Assembly (NCBI GenBank): GCA_026874595.1
Contig: CM049309.1
Location: forward strand, 20,868,033-20,932,032
Origin: Sipunculus nudus
Lineage: Eukaryota; Annelida; Sipuncula; Golfingiida; Sipunculidae
Length of the DNA: 64,000 nt
Direction of reading: 5' to 3'
The notes beneath the pieces are model-generated. The model ran no database searches, was not told the origin of the DNA, and saw only the letters and a list, made by a program, of their open reading frames with translations. The translations under genes and the position numbers were made by a program. Within the stretch, counting starts at the first letter, position 1, and each line of letters opens with the position of its first letter. Below, piece by piece: positions 1 to 11,721 of this stretch.

Positions 1-1780
1 GTATAAAATTGATTATAATGCCCAGATGAAGATGTAGAGAAATACAGCGTATAGCACCAATTTTTACATAAGCCATCAAAACTAGAATACGGGTAATTGA
101 CATGTGACTGTGTATCCGCCAAAACATAGACGCATGGGTAAAGTAAGGCATTGGATGTTCCTTACATGACATGACTCCTCATATTTGTGCACTTGTCACC
201 AAAAACAGATTACAGATTCATATTTGTGCACTTGTCACCAAAAACAGATTACAGATGGATACACCAATCCACTACTGAGAAAAAGTGCATTAAAACCTGA
301 ACAGCAGATAGCACAACCTTTCTGGTTGACAACAAAGCTAACCAAGACAGATAATCATGCAAAATTTCGGGTTTACACAACCATCTATAAATCACTATTA
401 TTTCAGTGGAACACAACTAAAATTAGCACTAACTTCATAAAAAAGTGATATACAACTGATGCAGGATTAAAAGATAATAAAACTGGTATATAAATAATGA
501 CTAGAATTTCAACATGATGTTACCCAGTCCAATTTTAATTCTTTTTAAAAGGTTTAATCAGCTGGACTGTATAAAGTATAAAGATTCTAAATCAATGTTC
601 ACATTTAATTAAGCATTAGTCAGACCACACTTGGAATTTGCACACATTCACCCAGACCACACTTGGAATTTGCATACATTCACCCAAGAACATAGAGGCA
701 ATTTATAATGTGCAAAGACGGGCCACAAAAAATGTAATCAGAATTGAAACATGAGAAAGCCTAGAAACTTGTCTTCTATCGCAGGCTGCTTCAGCTTTCA
801 AGGACTGCATCACAGGCTGCTTCAGCTTTCAAGGACTGCATGCTATTGACTTTTAAACATGAGCCAGATTGCCTATTAATTGTGTCAAGTTGACAATAAA
901 TATATGCAACCTGTTAGAAAATATTATATCATTCAGTCATTTTGCCCTATATCATTCTGTCATTATGCCTTTTTTTTCCCCTGTTTTTGTTTGTACTCTC
1001 TTTCATGGGAACAGTGATAAGAGCTACCCCTCATAAGGTACAATGATTAGAGCTGCTCCCACTCATAAGGTAAAGTGATTATAGCTGCTCCCATTCATAA
1101 GGTACAGTGATTAGAGCTGCTCCCATTCATAAGGTACAATTATCAGGATGCACTGAATTCTGAACTGTGTAGATTAACAAAATTCATAAATAAAACAATT
1201 GTTTTAAACCCAGGTAAAACATGCAATCCCTCATTTGTTGATTATAAAATACTTAATTCATGCCTACTGTTAGCCTACTGTATTTTATTCATGCCTACTG
1301 TTAGCCTACTGTTTTCATAATTCTAAGCATTTTGCTTAAAGGACATAATAATTATATTTTGCATTTCTTCCATTTCTTATGCCACATGAAGTAGGGGTAT
1401 CAATAATTATCATTAATCAGTTACTTCTATGACTCATTAATCAGTTACTTCTATGACTATACACAGCAAAGTTTTGTTAATTTCTTGCTATTATATCTAT
1501 ATTATATAAATGTAATAGCAAATAATATTTAACAAGTGACCCATGGGTCATGACGCTCAGCTGACTTGGAAGAGATTGGCAAAAGGAAATTTTATTTTCT
1601 TAATTTTATCTATTATACTCTGTAGAAATAAGCAGGCACAGTAAGCAGGCACATACACTGTGCAAAAGTCAATGTACGTGGCACCACCTGTCTTGTAAAT
1701 GAGAATACCATCAAAGACATAGACAGGTCCATATCAGTCCAATACATCAAACTTCCCCAGAGTTTGATGCACTGGGCTGA
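1..1780. other. Non-coding AT-rich stretch with short direct duplications
   Basis: I see no gene here. Positions about 80-165 are a short piece of the repeat family that is fuller at 24,900-26,300 (it shares the phrase around GTGTATCCGCCAAAA). Several back-to-back duplications of 20-40 bp are visible: near 199-265, 620-685, 783-840, 1,255-1,312 and 1,414-1,460. A 35-bp unit ending in AGAGCTGCTCCC repeats about four times at 1,015-1,140. The phrase AAGTGACCCATGGGTCATGACGCTCAG-like at 1,534 recurs near 10,080, 18,022 and 31,613, so it is part of a dispersed repeat. Confidence 0.6.
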
Positions 1781-1784
1781 CAAG

Positions 1785-2180
1785 GCTTAGGTGAGTAAGG
1801 CAGTTGCCCCCGAGTGACCTGTGACAAATTGCTGCCTCAAGCTACTGCACTGAGTGAACTCTTGACCTGCATCTGGCTAGACTGAGTGAACTTTTGACCT
1901 GTACCTGGCTGCACTGAGTGAACTCTTGACCTGTTGCATAATCTGACACAGTTGGCAGTCTGCCAAAGCTATGAATAGATTCAGGCTGAACTTTGGTGCC
2001 AAATATGATGCAGTGAGCAGTCTGCCAAAGCTATAAACAGAATGCAGCTACTGCACTGAGTGAACTCTTGACCTATACCTGGCTGCACTTCTTCCAATCC
2101 TGGCACTGTGCCAAAACTATTTATAGAGCTGACATCATCTTGGCTAATGGCCAACATCAAGGCACTGGCAATCTGCCAAT
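1785..2180. repeat. Short scrambled tandem repeats (ACTGAGTGAACTCTTGACCT)
   Basis: The 20-base phrase ACTGAGTGAACTCTTGACCT or close variants occurs four times (near 1,851, 1,883, 1,914 and 2,056). It is interleaved with a second phrase, GCAGTCTGCCAAAGCTAT. Spacing is irregular, so this is a scrambled minisatellite rather than a clean array. No coding potential is apparent. Confidence 0.6.
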
Positions 2181-2540
2181 GGTAAACCAAGTGCTGCCAT
2201 CTTAACACAAAAGTGGTCCCTACTTGAAATAACTTTGAAACTTATTTTCCAAATACAAAATGCTTTTCAGCTGACTTTTTATAAAAATTATTAAAGATGC
2301 ATACTGAATGCAAAATTAAAATACAGATATTGATGGCAAATTCTTGAATTGAGTAGGGATACCAATAATTTATAATCCACGTACAGTTGTCTTTATATAC
2401 CCACAGAGAGCTGAATATCCATGATTGTAACATTGCCTGGTATAATGAATAACTTCAATCATAAATCTAAATTTTTTAAAAGCTTTTAAAAAAACTTTCT
2501 TGTCAATATTAACCAAACATAATCTGAAATCTAAATGTCT

Positions 2541-3650
2541 AGTGGCATGATGTAATAGATTCTGATAAACTGGTGCCAGGCTAGATGAAACTGCATCACA
2601 CAGCTAACACATATGGTAAAATGACTCAATTCAATCTCAATAATTCAGCCAAAAATCATTCATGTGGAACCATTAATGACAATTATTATTAAAAATTATT
2701 GTAGGAATTATTCTTGTAAAATATTTAACAAACTGGCTTCAGTGGCATCAGTCAAAAAACATTTCGCAGGTTTATAACTCATATAGGACGATACAGCAAA
2801 CTGGCTAAGTTCAGCTTCCCGTAACTCATGCCAAAAAGCACTGAACCAAAACCAAAAGCACTGCATGAACCAAAACCGTTTGAACAAACTTGAATTATCA
2901 ACATCTGAGGATAATTAATGTGTGAGATTTAAGAATTTGGCCCAGTGGTTTTGAGAAGATGATCTTTGTAGCCACTGAGCTAAAATGGGCTGTTATGGCA
3001 TATGACTAAATTCAGCTTCCCATAACTTAGCCCAAAGTCACTGAAAAGAGACCATTTGACCAAACTTCAGAAAGCACTACCCTAGGATCATATTAGTGCG
3101 ATATTAAACATTTTGGCCATATGGTTTCAGAGAAAACCACTGATGACCCTGTACAAAAAAGGCCGATGCAGGTGGCACCACCAATACCTTTATTTCAGAT
3201 ATGACCTATGTGACCAACACTGGCATAAAATTTGGTGATGATAGCTACAGCCATTTCTGAGATTTAATTTTTAATATGCTTTTTTGCACAGTTAACAAAG
3301 TTCAACCTCCTGTATCTCCGCCAAAAACTCCGAACTGGAACCATTTGAACAAACTTGAGAAAGATTGTTCCAAGGATCATTTCGGTGAAATATTGGACAA
3401 TTTGGCTGGACAGTTTCAGAGAAGAAGATTTTTAAAGCCTTTTTAGCTTTTTCCCTATTAAATCTAAGAAAATGCAGTAAGAAAAAAAAATAAACAAAAT
3501 CTGATATAGTTTTTTGGATGACTGATTATTTGCAAAAAATTTGGTGATGCTAGCTCTTCAGTTTTTGAGATAGCTATGGTTAACTTACAGACGACGCACA
3601 ACAGACGACGCACGACGCCGAACCATCACATAAGCTCACAGGTTCACTAA
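2541..3650. repeat. Diverged ~250-bp tandem repeat block
   Basis: A diverged unit containing TTCAGCTTCCCxTAACT, then CCAAAAxCACTGAA, then CCATTTGAxCAAACTT recurs near 2,810, 3,010 and 3,300. It ends in a GACGACGCAC-rich tail near 3,593-3,625, followed by CATAAGCTCACAGG. The architecture of internal repeats plus a G/A/C-rich tail is like the neighbouring interspersed repeats. The sequence between 2,210 and 2,540 is plain AT-rich DNA. Confidence 0.5.
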
Positions 3651-4657
3651 AATGAGGTGGCGCACCCAGTCTGCAGAAACTGATGGAACACCTCTTGTTC
3701 AATATGTATTCCAAAAATCATGACCATTAGTGTTGTAGTTTTTGAGATACTGCAGTTTTTTATATCAAATTTTTCATTATTCTGGGGGGTATTATTCTGG
3801 GGGGTATTTTGGAGCCATACAGCTTAAAGGATATGGGTAACAGAGACCTAATTTCAGGTTTCAATGGAGACTTTTCATGGGTCTCCCTGTGTGTTAGGAA
3901 TAAAGATTCTAGGTCCAGTTGTTATGATTTGTGCCCTTTAATAGATGTTTATATCTTTAAAGGTCTCAAAAATAGAGAAAAAAATTCATAAAAAAAACGA
4001 ACAAAATACAGATGGTGCCACCAGTCTGCAATAACTCTCTGCATTAGTTGTTCAGATACTTCAGTTTTGTATCAAATTTTCCATTATTCTGAGCTAAATT
4101 TTCCATTATTCTGAGCTGTACTTTGGAGTGCCATAGCTCAAGGGATATGGGTAACAGAGACCAAATTTCTGGTTTCCATGGAGAATTTTCATAGGTCTCT
4201 CAGTGTGTCAAGAATAAAGATTCTAGGTCCAGTCTATCCAATTTGTGCCCTGTTAACAGATGTTCACATTTTTAAAGGTCTAAAAAATAGAGGAAAAAAA
4301 TCGTAAAAAATCGAAAAATATAGGTGGCACCACCAGTCTGCAGGAACTGATGGAACATCTCATGATCAATATTAATGCCAAAAATCATGACCATCAGTGA
4401 TGTAGTTAATGAGATATTGATGTTTATGTAAGAAATTTTTGACTATTCTGGGGGATACTTTTGGGCCCCATAGCTCAAAGGATATGGGTAACAGAGACCT
4501 AATTTCTGGTTTCCAAGGAGATTTTTCATGGACCTCTCAGAATTTCAAGCTACAAGATTCTAGATCCAGCAGTTACGATTTGTGCCTGGTTAACGGACAG
4601 ACAGACGGACAAACAGTGATCACTCTAGCTCAGATGACTTACAGTCAGCTGAGCTAA
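3650..4657 (+). repeat. Interspersed repeat family A, ~330-bp units, with 3' terminal hairpin
   Basis: Three diverged units share this order: GGTGGC(G/A)CCACC or a decayed form, AGTCTGCAGAAACTGATG, CATGATCAATAT, TTCAGATACTTCAG, TTCCATTATTCTG, ATATGGGTAACAGAGACC, GATTTGTGCCCTGTTAACAG. The block ends with (ACGG)n-like DNA at about 4,598-4,615. It then has a 31-nt near-perfect hairpin at 4,626-4,656, whose left arm is TAGCTCAGATGACT and whose loop is 3 nt. The same family occurs at 14,805-15,878, 18,240-19,125 and 31,700-33,858. Short reading frames inside it are by-products. Confidence 0.75.
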
Positions 4658-5171
4658 ACATCTGTCACTGCCTCAATGAAATTGATTATTTTCTTTTTTT
4701 CTGCATATATGTTATGGAGAAATGATATTTGAGGAGAGGTTATTTCAAAGATTTTAATTGTTGTATGTGCAGTATGCAATATATTACTTAAATGAAGTAT
4801 TTAAAAATTAATATTTCTTTTAAAAAGATATCTAAAATATGATTAAACTTTTTGGTGTCAGAGATATGTAATAACAAAAACACATGCAACAAATTATGAT
4901 TAAACTTTTTGGTGTCAGAATTATGTAAGAACAAAAAACATGCAACAAATTATCTTTGGATTTAAAATAGACATGCAACTAACTAATTATCTTCTGATTT
5001 ATTTTTTTGTTGCAGAGTATATCACAGATGATTCAAAATAATATATTGATGTCAAATTTTTACCCTTCTTCTTAAAATGAAACGGCAAGTAGCTCACATT
5101 ATATTAAATTAAATATACATGTTAATATGTGTCTACAACCTCGTAAATAAACTAGAATATGGGCAGTCGAC
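4658..5171. other. AT-rich intergenic DNA, nothing recognised
   Basis: This is AT-rich sequence with one ~65-bp duplication (GATTAAACTTTTTGGTGTCAG at about 4,838 and 4,899). I see no gene or element. Confidence 0.6.
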
Positions 5172-5870
5172 TACCCTCTTTACACAGCCCTTTAACTATA
5201 GGCCTACTACCTATATGGTAAGCGCTGTTTGTTATGACCTCGTATCCTGAATTGCTACACCAGAGGGGAGCACTGTATTTTTGCCCAATCAGATGAGACT
5301 TTGTGCTGGAAGAGACAGCCAAGCGAGGTATACACAGAGCCTATCATGTTCATTTCGTTTTGAGTGGTAGGTCATCTCCCCAGTAACCGTCTGAACAGGC
5401 CACAGGCTCAGAGAGAATGGCCGCAGACGTGGTTTGCTAAGGGCCTTGGGCACATAGGATGCCCGGCCGGTGAGCTATAATTCAAACGAAACGTAACAAC
5501 AAAGGCTGCGCGCACACCTCGCTGGCTTGTTTCAGTTCTGCAGACAACAGATACATGGCTATGCTAACACAGTCATCCTGTCAGAATCCAATCGGTCGAT
5601 GATGCGAGAAAGCAGAGGGAGCAATTAAAATTAGACCGTAAACTCTCTTCAAGCGATGTTTGAAGCGCAGCTTTGGGCAGAGCCAGGATGCCTGTCGAGT
5701 GTTTGTTTATTGGCATCTGGTTTGCTGCTTGTAACATCATACGCACGTTTTTTTCAGCGGACAACGAACCGCCATCTCGAGTCTAAATGTATCATAAACA
5801 GGCAAAGCTGGCAGCGTGAAAATCAGTTGCTTCTTTAGAAGTGTAAGATTTCCGCTGCCTCGGGAGCGTA
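5172..5870 (+). mobile_element. MULE-like non-autonomous DNA transposon, copy C
   Basis: This 699-bp module is about 90% identical by eye to 19,704-20,401 and 62,188-62,885. Its ends are TACCCTC (TACGCTC in the other copies) and GAGCGTA, giving a 7-bp terminal inverted repeat. It is flanked by the 9-bp direct repeat GCAGTCGAC (left) and GCAGTTGAC (right), and the sequence outside continues the repeat family that begins at 5,871. Short TIRs with 9-bp target duplications are typical of Mutator-like elements. No transposase is encoded. Confidence 0.8.
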
Positions 5871-6175
5871 GCAGTTGACAAGTGACTATGTGTATCCACC
5901 AAAATCAGAGTAGTATGGGTGAAGTGAGGCATGGATTAAGGTGGCAAGGGGAAATATGTATTAGCATGGATGTCTGCCACCTAAACATGATTGTAGGTGG
6001 CACCACCTGTTATTTGAAAGAAAAACTATCCAAGATGTATACACATGCAAAATTTCAGGTGGATAAGTCAAACCATAACTGAGATACGAGTGATTTTTCC
6101 CACAGCAGACAAACAGATGGACACTGTGCGAAAATAGTTGCAAACTTTGTTTTGGAGAATACAATTGGACAGAAA
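5871..6175 (+). repeat. Interspersed repeat family B (partial)
   Basis: This segment matches the units at 13,978-14,700 and 24,900-26,300. The order is GTTGACAAGTGACTATGTG, TATCCxCCAAAATCAGAG, GTGAGGCATGGATT, GGTGGCACCACCTGT, ATCCAAGATGTATACACATG, GCAGACAAACAGATGGAC. The left part is interrupted by the MULE-like element just upstream. Confidence 0.7.
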
Positions 6176-8210
6176 TGACAAAATTAATGTATTATATTTG
6201 CTGGTTAGACTGGCATCCAAGATCTGACTTCCCACACCCAGGTTGAAGTCTGTACCAGAAATAAAAACCAGGTTGAAGGTTGTACCAGAAATTAAAACAC
6301 TCAAACTTTTGTAAAAAATTCAGTTTTCTGCGGTTATTTATTTTCTAACAATGCTCTGCTGTAAATCATTGAATATGACAGTTCTATTTTAAAACTAGCA
6401 AAAAACATGTGGTATGTACTACTGGTTTATAAGCAATTATTGGGGGTCTATCTTAGATGCAGCTTTCCCAGTCAAATAACAAGGCACTAAATGCACGGTG
6501 ACAGTTAAAGTTAAGTTATCTTAAGTTATCTGTGGTTTCTTCCAATCAAGAGTAAGCTGTTGCCAGTCTATCCACTTTAATAAAAAGGAACTTAAACACG
6601 ATGACAGTTAAGGTTAAGTTATCCGTGGTTTCTTCTGATCAAGAGTAAGCTGTTGCCAGTCTATCCACTTTGTTTCCAATTTGGTTAAGTTCATATATGC
6701 TTCCCTTTTATTCAACTGACATGAAAGGTTGAGGCAGACGTTCTATCAAATAGTTTTAGGTGGCAAAAGATCATTCACTGCCGTATTACTGTCCTGATGC
6801 CCTAAAGTGGTCATGTCATAAAGTGCACAATATATTTTGCGGATATATAAATAATTTGCATGTCCTGCAGTAATAATGACAGAGTAAAACTTCTTTAAAT
6901 TAATTCTCTTTTACATTTAATAATTAACAGAAATAAATGATATTTGTTTCACAACTGAACATTTCTGTGTTTGTTTCACAACTGAACATTTCTGGATCAT
7001 ACAACATATATTTTTTTCTGATGAAAATATGCATGCAGATTCATGTATTAAATACACAGAGGAAATCAAAGAGTACCCCAAGTCTTCTGTTATATATATC
7101 TGTTGAGTGATAAACAATATAAGATTATGTTGATAATTTTCTATCAACAATAAACAATATAAGATTATGTTGATAATTTTCTATCAACAATATCTACAAT
7201 ATTTTTTGTTTGTCTATAAATTATTGCAGCAATATTTCTTCTTTTTTAAGTTTCTTGTGTATATATATATATATTGATGGGTTGGCCTTTTTCTTGCTGT
7301 ATGTTGGGCTATTGAGGGGAGGCAGGGCAGTACAGGCTCTAGCTCCATTTGTATCACATTCACACTCAAACTAAATACTGGCGGTTCCCAAAGATCTTTA
7401 ATTCTGATACACAAAATTGCTGGGATAGGGGGACAAAAACCGCCACTGATCCACAAAGAAACCTTTCTGTGTTGATCTCCCCATCCTAGAGCCTGTATTG
7501 CCCTGTTTTATAGCAGTTTGTTTGAACATGTAGGATATATATACCGATCTATAACCAAGAAGATTGTTTGAGCATGCAGAATGTATACTGTAGTATAACC
7601 ACAAGAAAATGCACAATTCATGATGGCATTTTTAGCAACATAGTACTTTGAGATAAAATATGAGGAAACAATCTGTCCTCAGTCACAGATCGAGATAAAA
7701 TATGAGGAAACAATCTGTCCTCAATCACAGATCAGGTGTTAAGGTGTCTTCTAACTGACACCCTTTCCTAATGAGATAGCAGCATCTAACATTATCCACT
7801 GCTAAGAGTGTCCACTCTCAGGTACACTCTCTATACAAACTTTGACATATGGGTACAATAAGATCTTCCTCTGCCTAAATACCTGATAGGATCCTGTCAT
7901 AGGTACCCTATCAGGGAATTGAGCTCCACAGAAACTCAATTCTAAACCTCTATAATATTTAGCCATATTAATACATAGCAGTTAAATTTGACACTTCTCA
8001 GAAAAACCCATTTGCTGCAGCTCCTGTTGCTGTGCTTATTTTGAATGAATGCCCCAAGTAACATCCCCGTAAACCTGCTTGTGCTACAACTGTTTTTAAT
8101 GCCCTGTCAAATTTAGTTCAGAATAAGGGTGTACCACCTGGTTAACCTAAATAAAGGGCCTTCACTGCTGCCCTGTGTTCACTTTAAATCAGTTAAATGC
8201 ACTCTGAGTT
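6176..8210. other. Non-coding stretch with small duplications
   Basis: I see no gene. A ~75-bp block with GAGTAAGCTGTTGCCAGTCT is duplicated near 6,547 and 6,643. A 45-bp block ending in AATCTGTCCTC is duplicated at about 7,648 and 7,690. TATAAGATTATGTTGATAAT occurs twice near 7,118 and 7,157. Inverted copies of AGGGCAGTACAGGCTCTAG lie at about 7,325 and 7,486, about 140 bp apart. A short TA run sits at 7,260. Confidence 0.55.
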
Positions 8211-8804
8211 TGACAGGGTTGACCCTTCTCATAAAGATGCAATTTGGAAAGGTGATTACATATTGTCCTTGACAGGATTGACCCTTCTCATAAAGATGCA
8301 ATTTGGAAAGTTGATTACATAATGTCCTTGACAGGGTTGACCCTTCTCATAAAGATGCAATTTGGAAAGGTGATTACATAATGTCCTTGACAGGGTTGAC
8401 CCTTCTCATAAAGATGCAATTTGGAAAGGTGATTACATAATGTCCTTGACAGGGTTGACCCTTCTCATAAAGATGCAATTTGGAAAGGTGATTACATAAT
8501 GTCCTTGACAGGGTTGACCCTTCTCATTAAGATGCAATTTGGAAAGGAGATTACATGTCCTTGACAGGGTTGACCCTTCTCATTAAGATGCAATTTGGAC
8601 AGGTGATTACATAAGGTCCTTGACAGGGTTGACCCTCCTCATTAAGAAGCAATTTGGAAAGGTGATTACATAATGTCCTTGACAGGGTTGACCCTTCAAA
8701 TTAAGATGCAATGGTGAAAGGTGATTACATAATATCCTTGACAGGGTTGACCCTTATCATTAAGATGCAATTTGGAAAGGTGATTACATAATGTCCTTAA
8801 CAGC
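8211..8804 (+). repeat. 59-bp tandem satellite, about ten copies
   Basis: The unit runs TTGACAGGGTTGACCC, TTCTCATAAAGATGC, AATTTGGAAAGGTGA, TTACATAATGTCC. It repeats every ~59 bp about ten times. Central copies are nearly identical; copies after about 8,525 carry more substitutions and small deletions. This is the usual pattern of a satellite homogenised from its middle. It is not a CRISPR array, because there are no unique spacers. Confidence 0.9.
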
Positions 8805-9429
8805 GGCACCTGGCAACGGTTGAAAAGTTTATTTCTAAGAGAATCTCGCTAAATTGGCATAGACCTGGAGAATTTATGGAGTATTTTAACGCCATCCCAC
8901 CAAAATTTTGCAATGTACATCTCGTAAAAAAATTCTCTGCTAATTCTGCAGCTCCCTGTGAGTTCACAGATAATAAGTTTAATAATTCATCCATTTTCGC
9001 ATCTACCGTGTCATACTCAGTTACATACTGTGAGTTCAAAGATAATAAGTTCAATGATTCATCCATTTTCACAGATAATAAGTTCAATAATTCATCCATT
9101 TTCGCATCTACAGTGTCATACTCAGTTACATACGAAAGTTATTTCGGAAAACAGACTCATTCTATGAAGCCTGGAATGTGGTAAAAAATGGAAGAATAAT
9201 TTTTGCCTATAACATAAAGGCATTCTGGAAAGAAAACTATCATTATTATGATAGTTGCTTTTGGTAATCCAGCGCCTGAAAGTGGCAGCTAACCGACTGA
9301 CTTTCGATAAAACTCGAAGATCGTCCCACCACTAAGCTAAAGCTATACTGAATTCGCTATTGATAAAGGAAAAGGCCTCCATTCATGAGCTTCAATCCTT
9401 CATTTTTTATTCAATTTTACTTCTGCTGT
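8805..9429. other. Non-coding segment with ~60-bp duplications
   Basis: The phrase AGATAATAAGTTCAATxATT plus CATCCATTTTC occurs three times between 8,965 and 9,105, and GTGTCATACTCAGTTACATA occurs twice. A small palindrome (ACTATCAT, 4-nt loop, ATGATAGT) lies at about 9,236-9,256. I do not recognise a gene. Confidence 0.5.
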
Positions 9430-10070
9430 GGTGTTGCCAGGTAGACCTTTGACAGGACTTACAGGCTCAATCAACTCCACCACCACAAAAGGATTACAAA
9501 ACAAGTGATGCTTGACCTGAGGATGTGGCTTTGAGCATGGTACTCCTCAGAAGAATTATACTTACAAACTAATGCCTTCAAAGGCTTGGGGTTCAGAGCT
9601 GTATTATGCAATGAATGGTTCTGTGGTGAATGACCCACACCATGGCAACATTGCAGCATTGTCACTCTCAAACTTTGGCCTATTGTTACTGCCATTGAGG
9701 CCTGGGGTGCTCAGCTGTAAAATAAAAATGTGAAATTTTCAACAGACAATTTTGCTTTAGTTCATGTACTCAACAAGCAATCCACTCTAGAACCTCACAC
9801 TATGTATCTAGTAAGGCTACTAATCCTTGCCTGGATCATTAAAATACAACATTTTATTTAAAGCAGTACACAAACCACATAAAGGTGATTACTTAGCTCA
9901 TGCTCTGTTCTGTTTGCAGGTAGATCGCTTCTGTTTCAGTGCAGGTAGATCACTTCCTTACTCTAGCCAAGTGTCCCCAGCGATCACTGTTTCCTGTTCT
10001 GCCACCCCCGACATCCTTGAGCTGATCGCAGTAGCTCAACATCTCATGTATAACAGTATATCTCAACAAA
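9430..10070 (+). pseudogene. Decayed DIRS-like retrotransposon RT/RNase H segment
   Basis: Translating the + strand across frames gives a decayed RNase H-like region. Near 9,475 are residues like LNQLHHHKRITKQVMLDLRM. Near 9,630 is a WFCGE-PTPWQ-like segment. Near 9,675 is IVTAIEAWGAQL, then MYSTSNPL, and from 9,835 there is LKYNILFKAVHKPHKGDYLA. From general knowledge, these strings match the RT-RNase H end of DIRS-type elements, where 'LACLKxNILFxAxHxPGxxNxLADALSRFQ' marks the end of RNase H. Stops and frameshifts break it repeatedly (for example a stop after GAQL), so it is dead. A DIRS-type recombinase fragment lies in the same orientation at 15.9-16.8 kb; I cannot show they are one element. 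Confidence 0.65.
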
Positions 10071-10079
10071 CCAAAAACA

Positions 10080-11720
10080 AGGGACCTATGGGTCACGGCG
10101 CTCAGCTGTTATATATGATAAAAAAATATTATTTAGAAATGAGGCACATGCTGGTTTTGTGTGGTAATAAATATAAGCTGTATTATGAGTTGTTGTTGTT
10201 AGCTTATGTATGATTTTGATAGTACCTTTGGAGACAGGGAAGAGGATTGATTCCATTTATTTTATTAACAAATGGAGTACTATTGTCACACAGATTTTGA
10301 CTTGGCCATATAACTTATAAGCAGAACATATAATATAAGACTTTAACTATTTATTAAAAAAAATTACAAATATTGTCCCAAATATTATTTTTATTAAAAA
10401 TATAAGAGAATCGTATGATTTTTAAAATGAAATATAACTGAAATGATTATTAAAATAATATTAAAGAATATATTCATGAATACATTTTGAAAGTATTTGC
10501 ACTGGTATTCATATACTTTCATTTTTACCTGAATTCCCATTCTTTATGCATGAAATTTTATAATGGATTACATATTCATATTCGTATTAAAATACAATTG
10601 TAAGGCATTCGCACCATGTCTGGTATTTATTCAGTTTTCACCAAACAATGATGTTGAGAATCCTGAATATACAAAATTCAAAGATTTAAATAATGATAAT
10701 AAGTACCTGGTTTTATGGCTTTTATTTATATTAAAAAAAATGTAATATATTCATTTTGGACTAATTTCACATCAATGTACATACTAGACACAGTAGGAAT
10801 CTAGATTAATATTATCAACTGCATCTTTGTCTATCATTAATTTCCTTCATATGATCCCTAATGATTAGTAAAGAATAATATGATTTACTTTTTTATCATT
10901 AAAATTGAACTGAAAAATACCACAGGTGACTGCATGGTGTTGTTTGGAATACTACCATAGGTGACTGCATGGTGTTATTTAGAATACGTGACATTCTATC
11001 CATCGATACAAGATTCTTATATCATCAGTGACTGCAAGTTAATTTCCTGTTATTATAAACTAGCAAATTCCTTTTCTATTTATCTTTAATTTGTTATTAA
11101 AAACCAATAAAAATTTATTAATTTATTGTTTATTGTTATGTTGTTGGTTAAAACTACTAGATGAGTTGGGTTGGACACCTGGATCAACTGTGGCTGGCCA
11201 TAAGCTGCCTGGCTGCCCCAGTGGATGCCTCGCCTCAAGCATGCATAATTTGATGAAAGTTCAACAAGGTCAACATACAGATGACTCAAGAGGGGCTGGA
11301 GAGAGCCAAAGTCTGACATGGTCTCATAAAAACATTAATAAAAGCTTCAATTTTTTGGCCAATTTTTTTCAGCTTTCTACACTAAAAAGCTGAAATCCTT
11401 ATGTGTGCAGGATATGAAAATTATATCAACAGTGCTCATAGGAAACAAACGTGCCATTGTCAAAGTTGGACAAAATTTAAGGTACTAATTTTATATTTAT
11501 ACTAATCCCCTTGTTAAGGGAGTAAATATATTTCTTGATTTTTTACAAAGTGCATTATGTTTGGGCCCATAACTAAAAACAATTACGCAATACTGACATC
11601 ATTTCTGGCATGTGCATAGAGAATGTATAGAAAAATATGTATATTATATATGATTAAAGTCAGAACAGTGATTTTGATATTAGGCAGTCTTGAAGTGTAA
11701 TAATGGGTTTTTAATGGAAC
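10080..11720. other. AT-rich intergenic DNA
   Basis: This is low-GC sequence with no convincing coding region. A 50-bp phrase containing GGTGACTGCATGGTGTT is duplicated near 10,923 and 10,960. Short reading frames are consistent with chance. Confidence 0.55.
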
Positions 11721-11721
11721 T

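Noticed and set aside
8211-8804. Possible CRISPR-like array
   Set aside because: Units are contiguous 59-bp repeats without unique spacers, in a eukaryotic context; it is a satellite.
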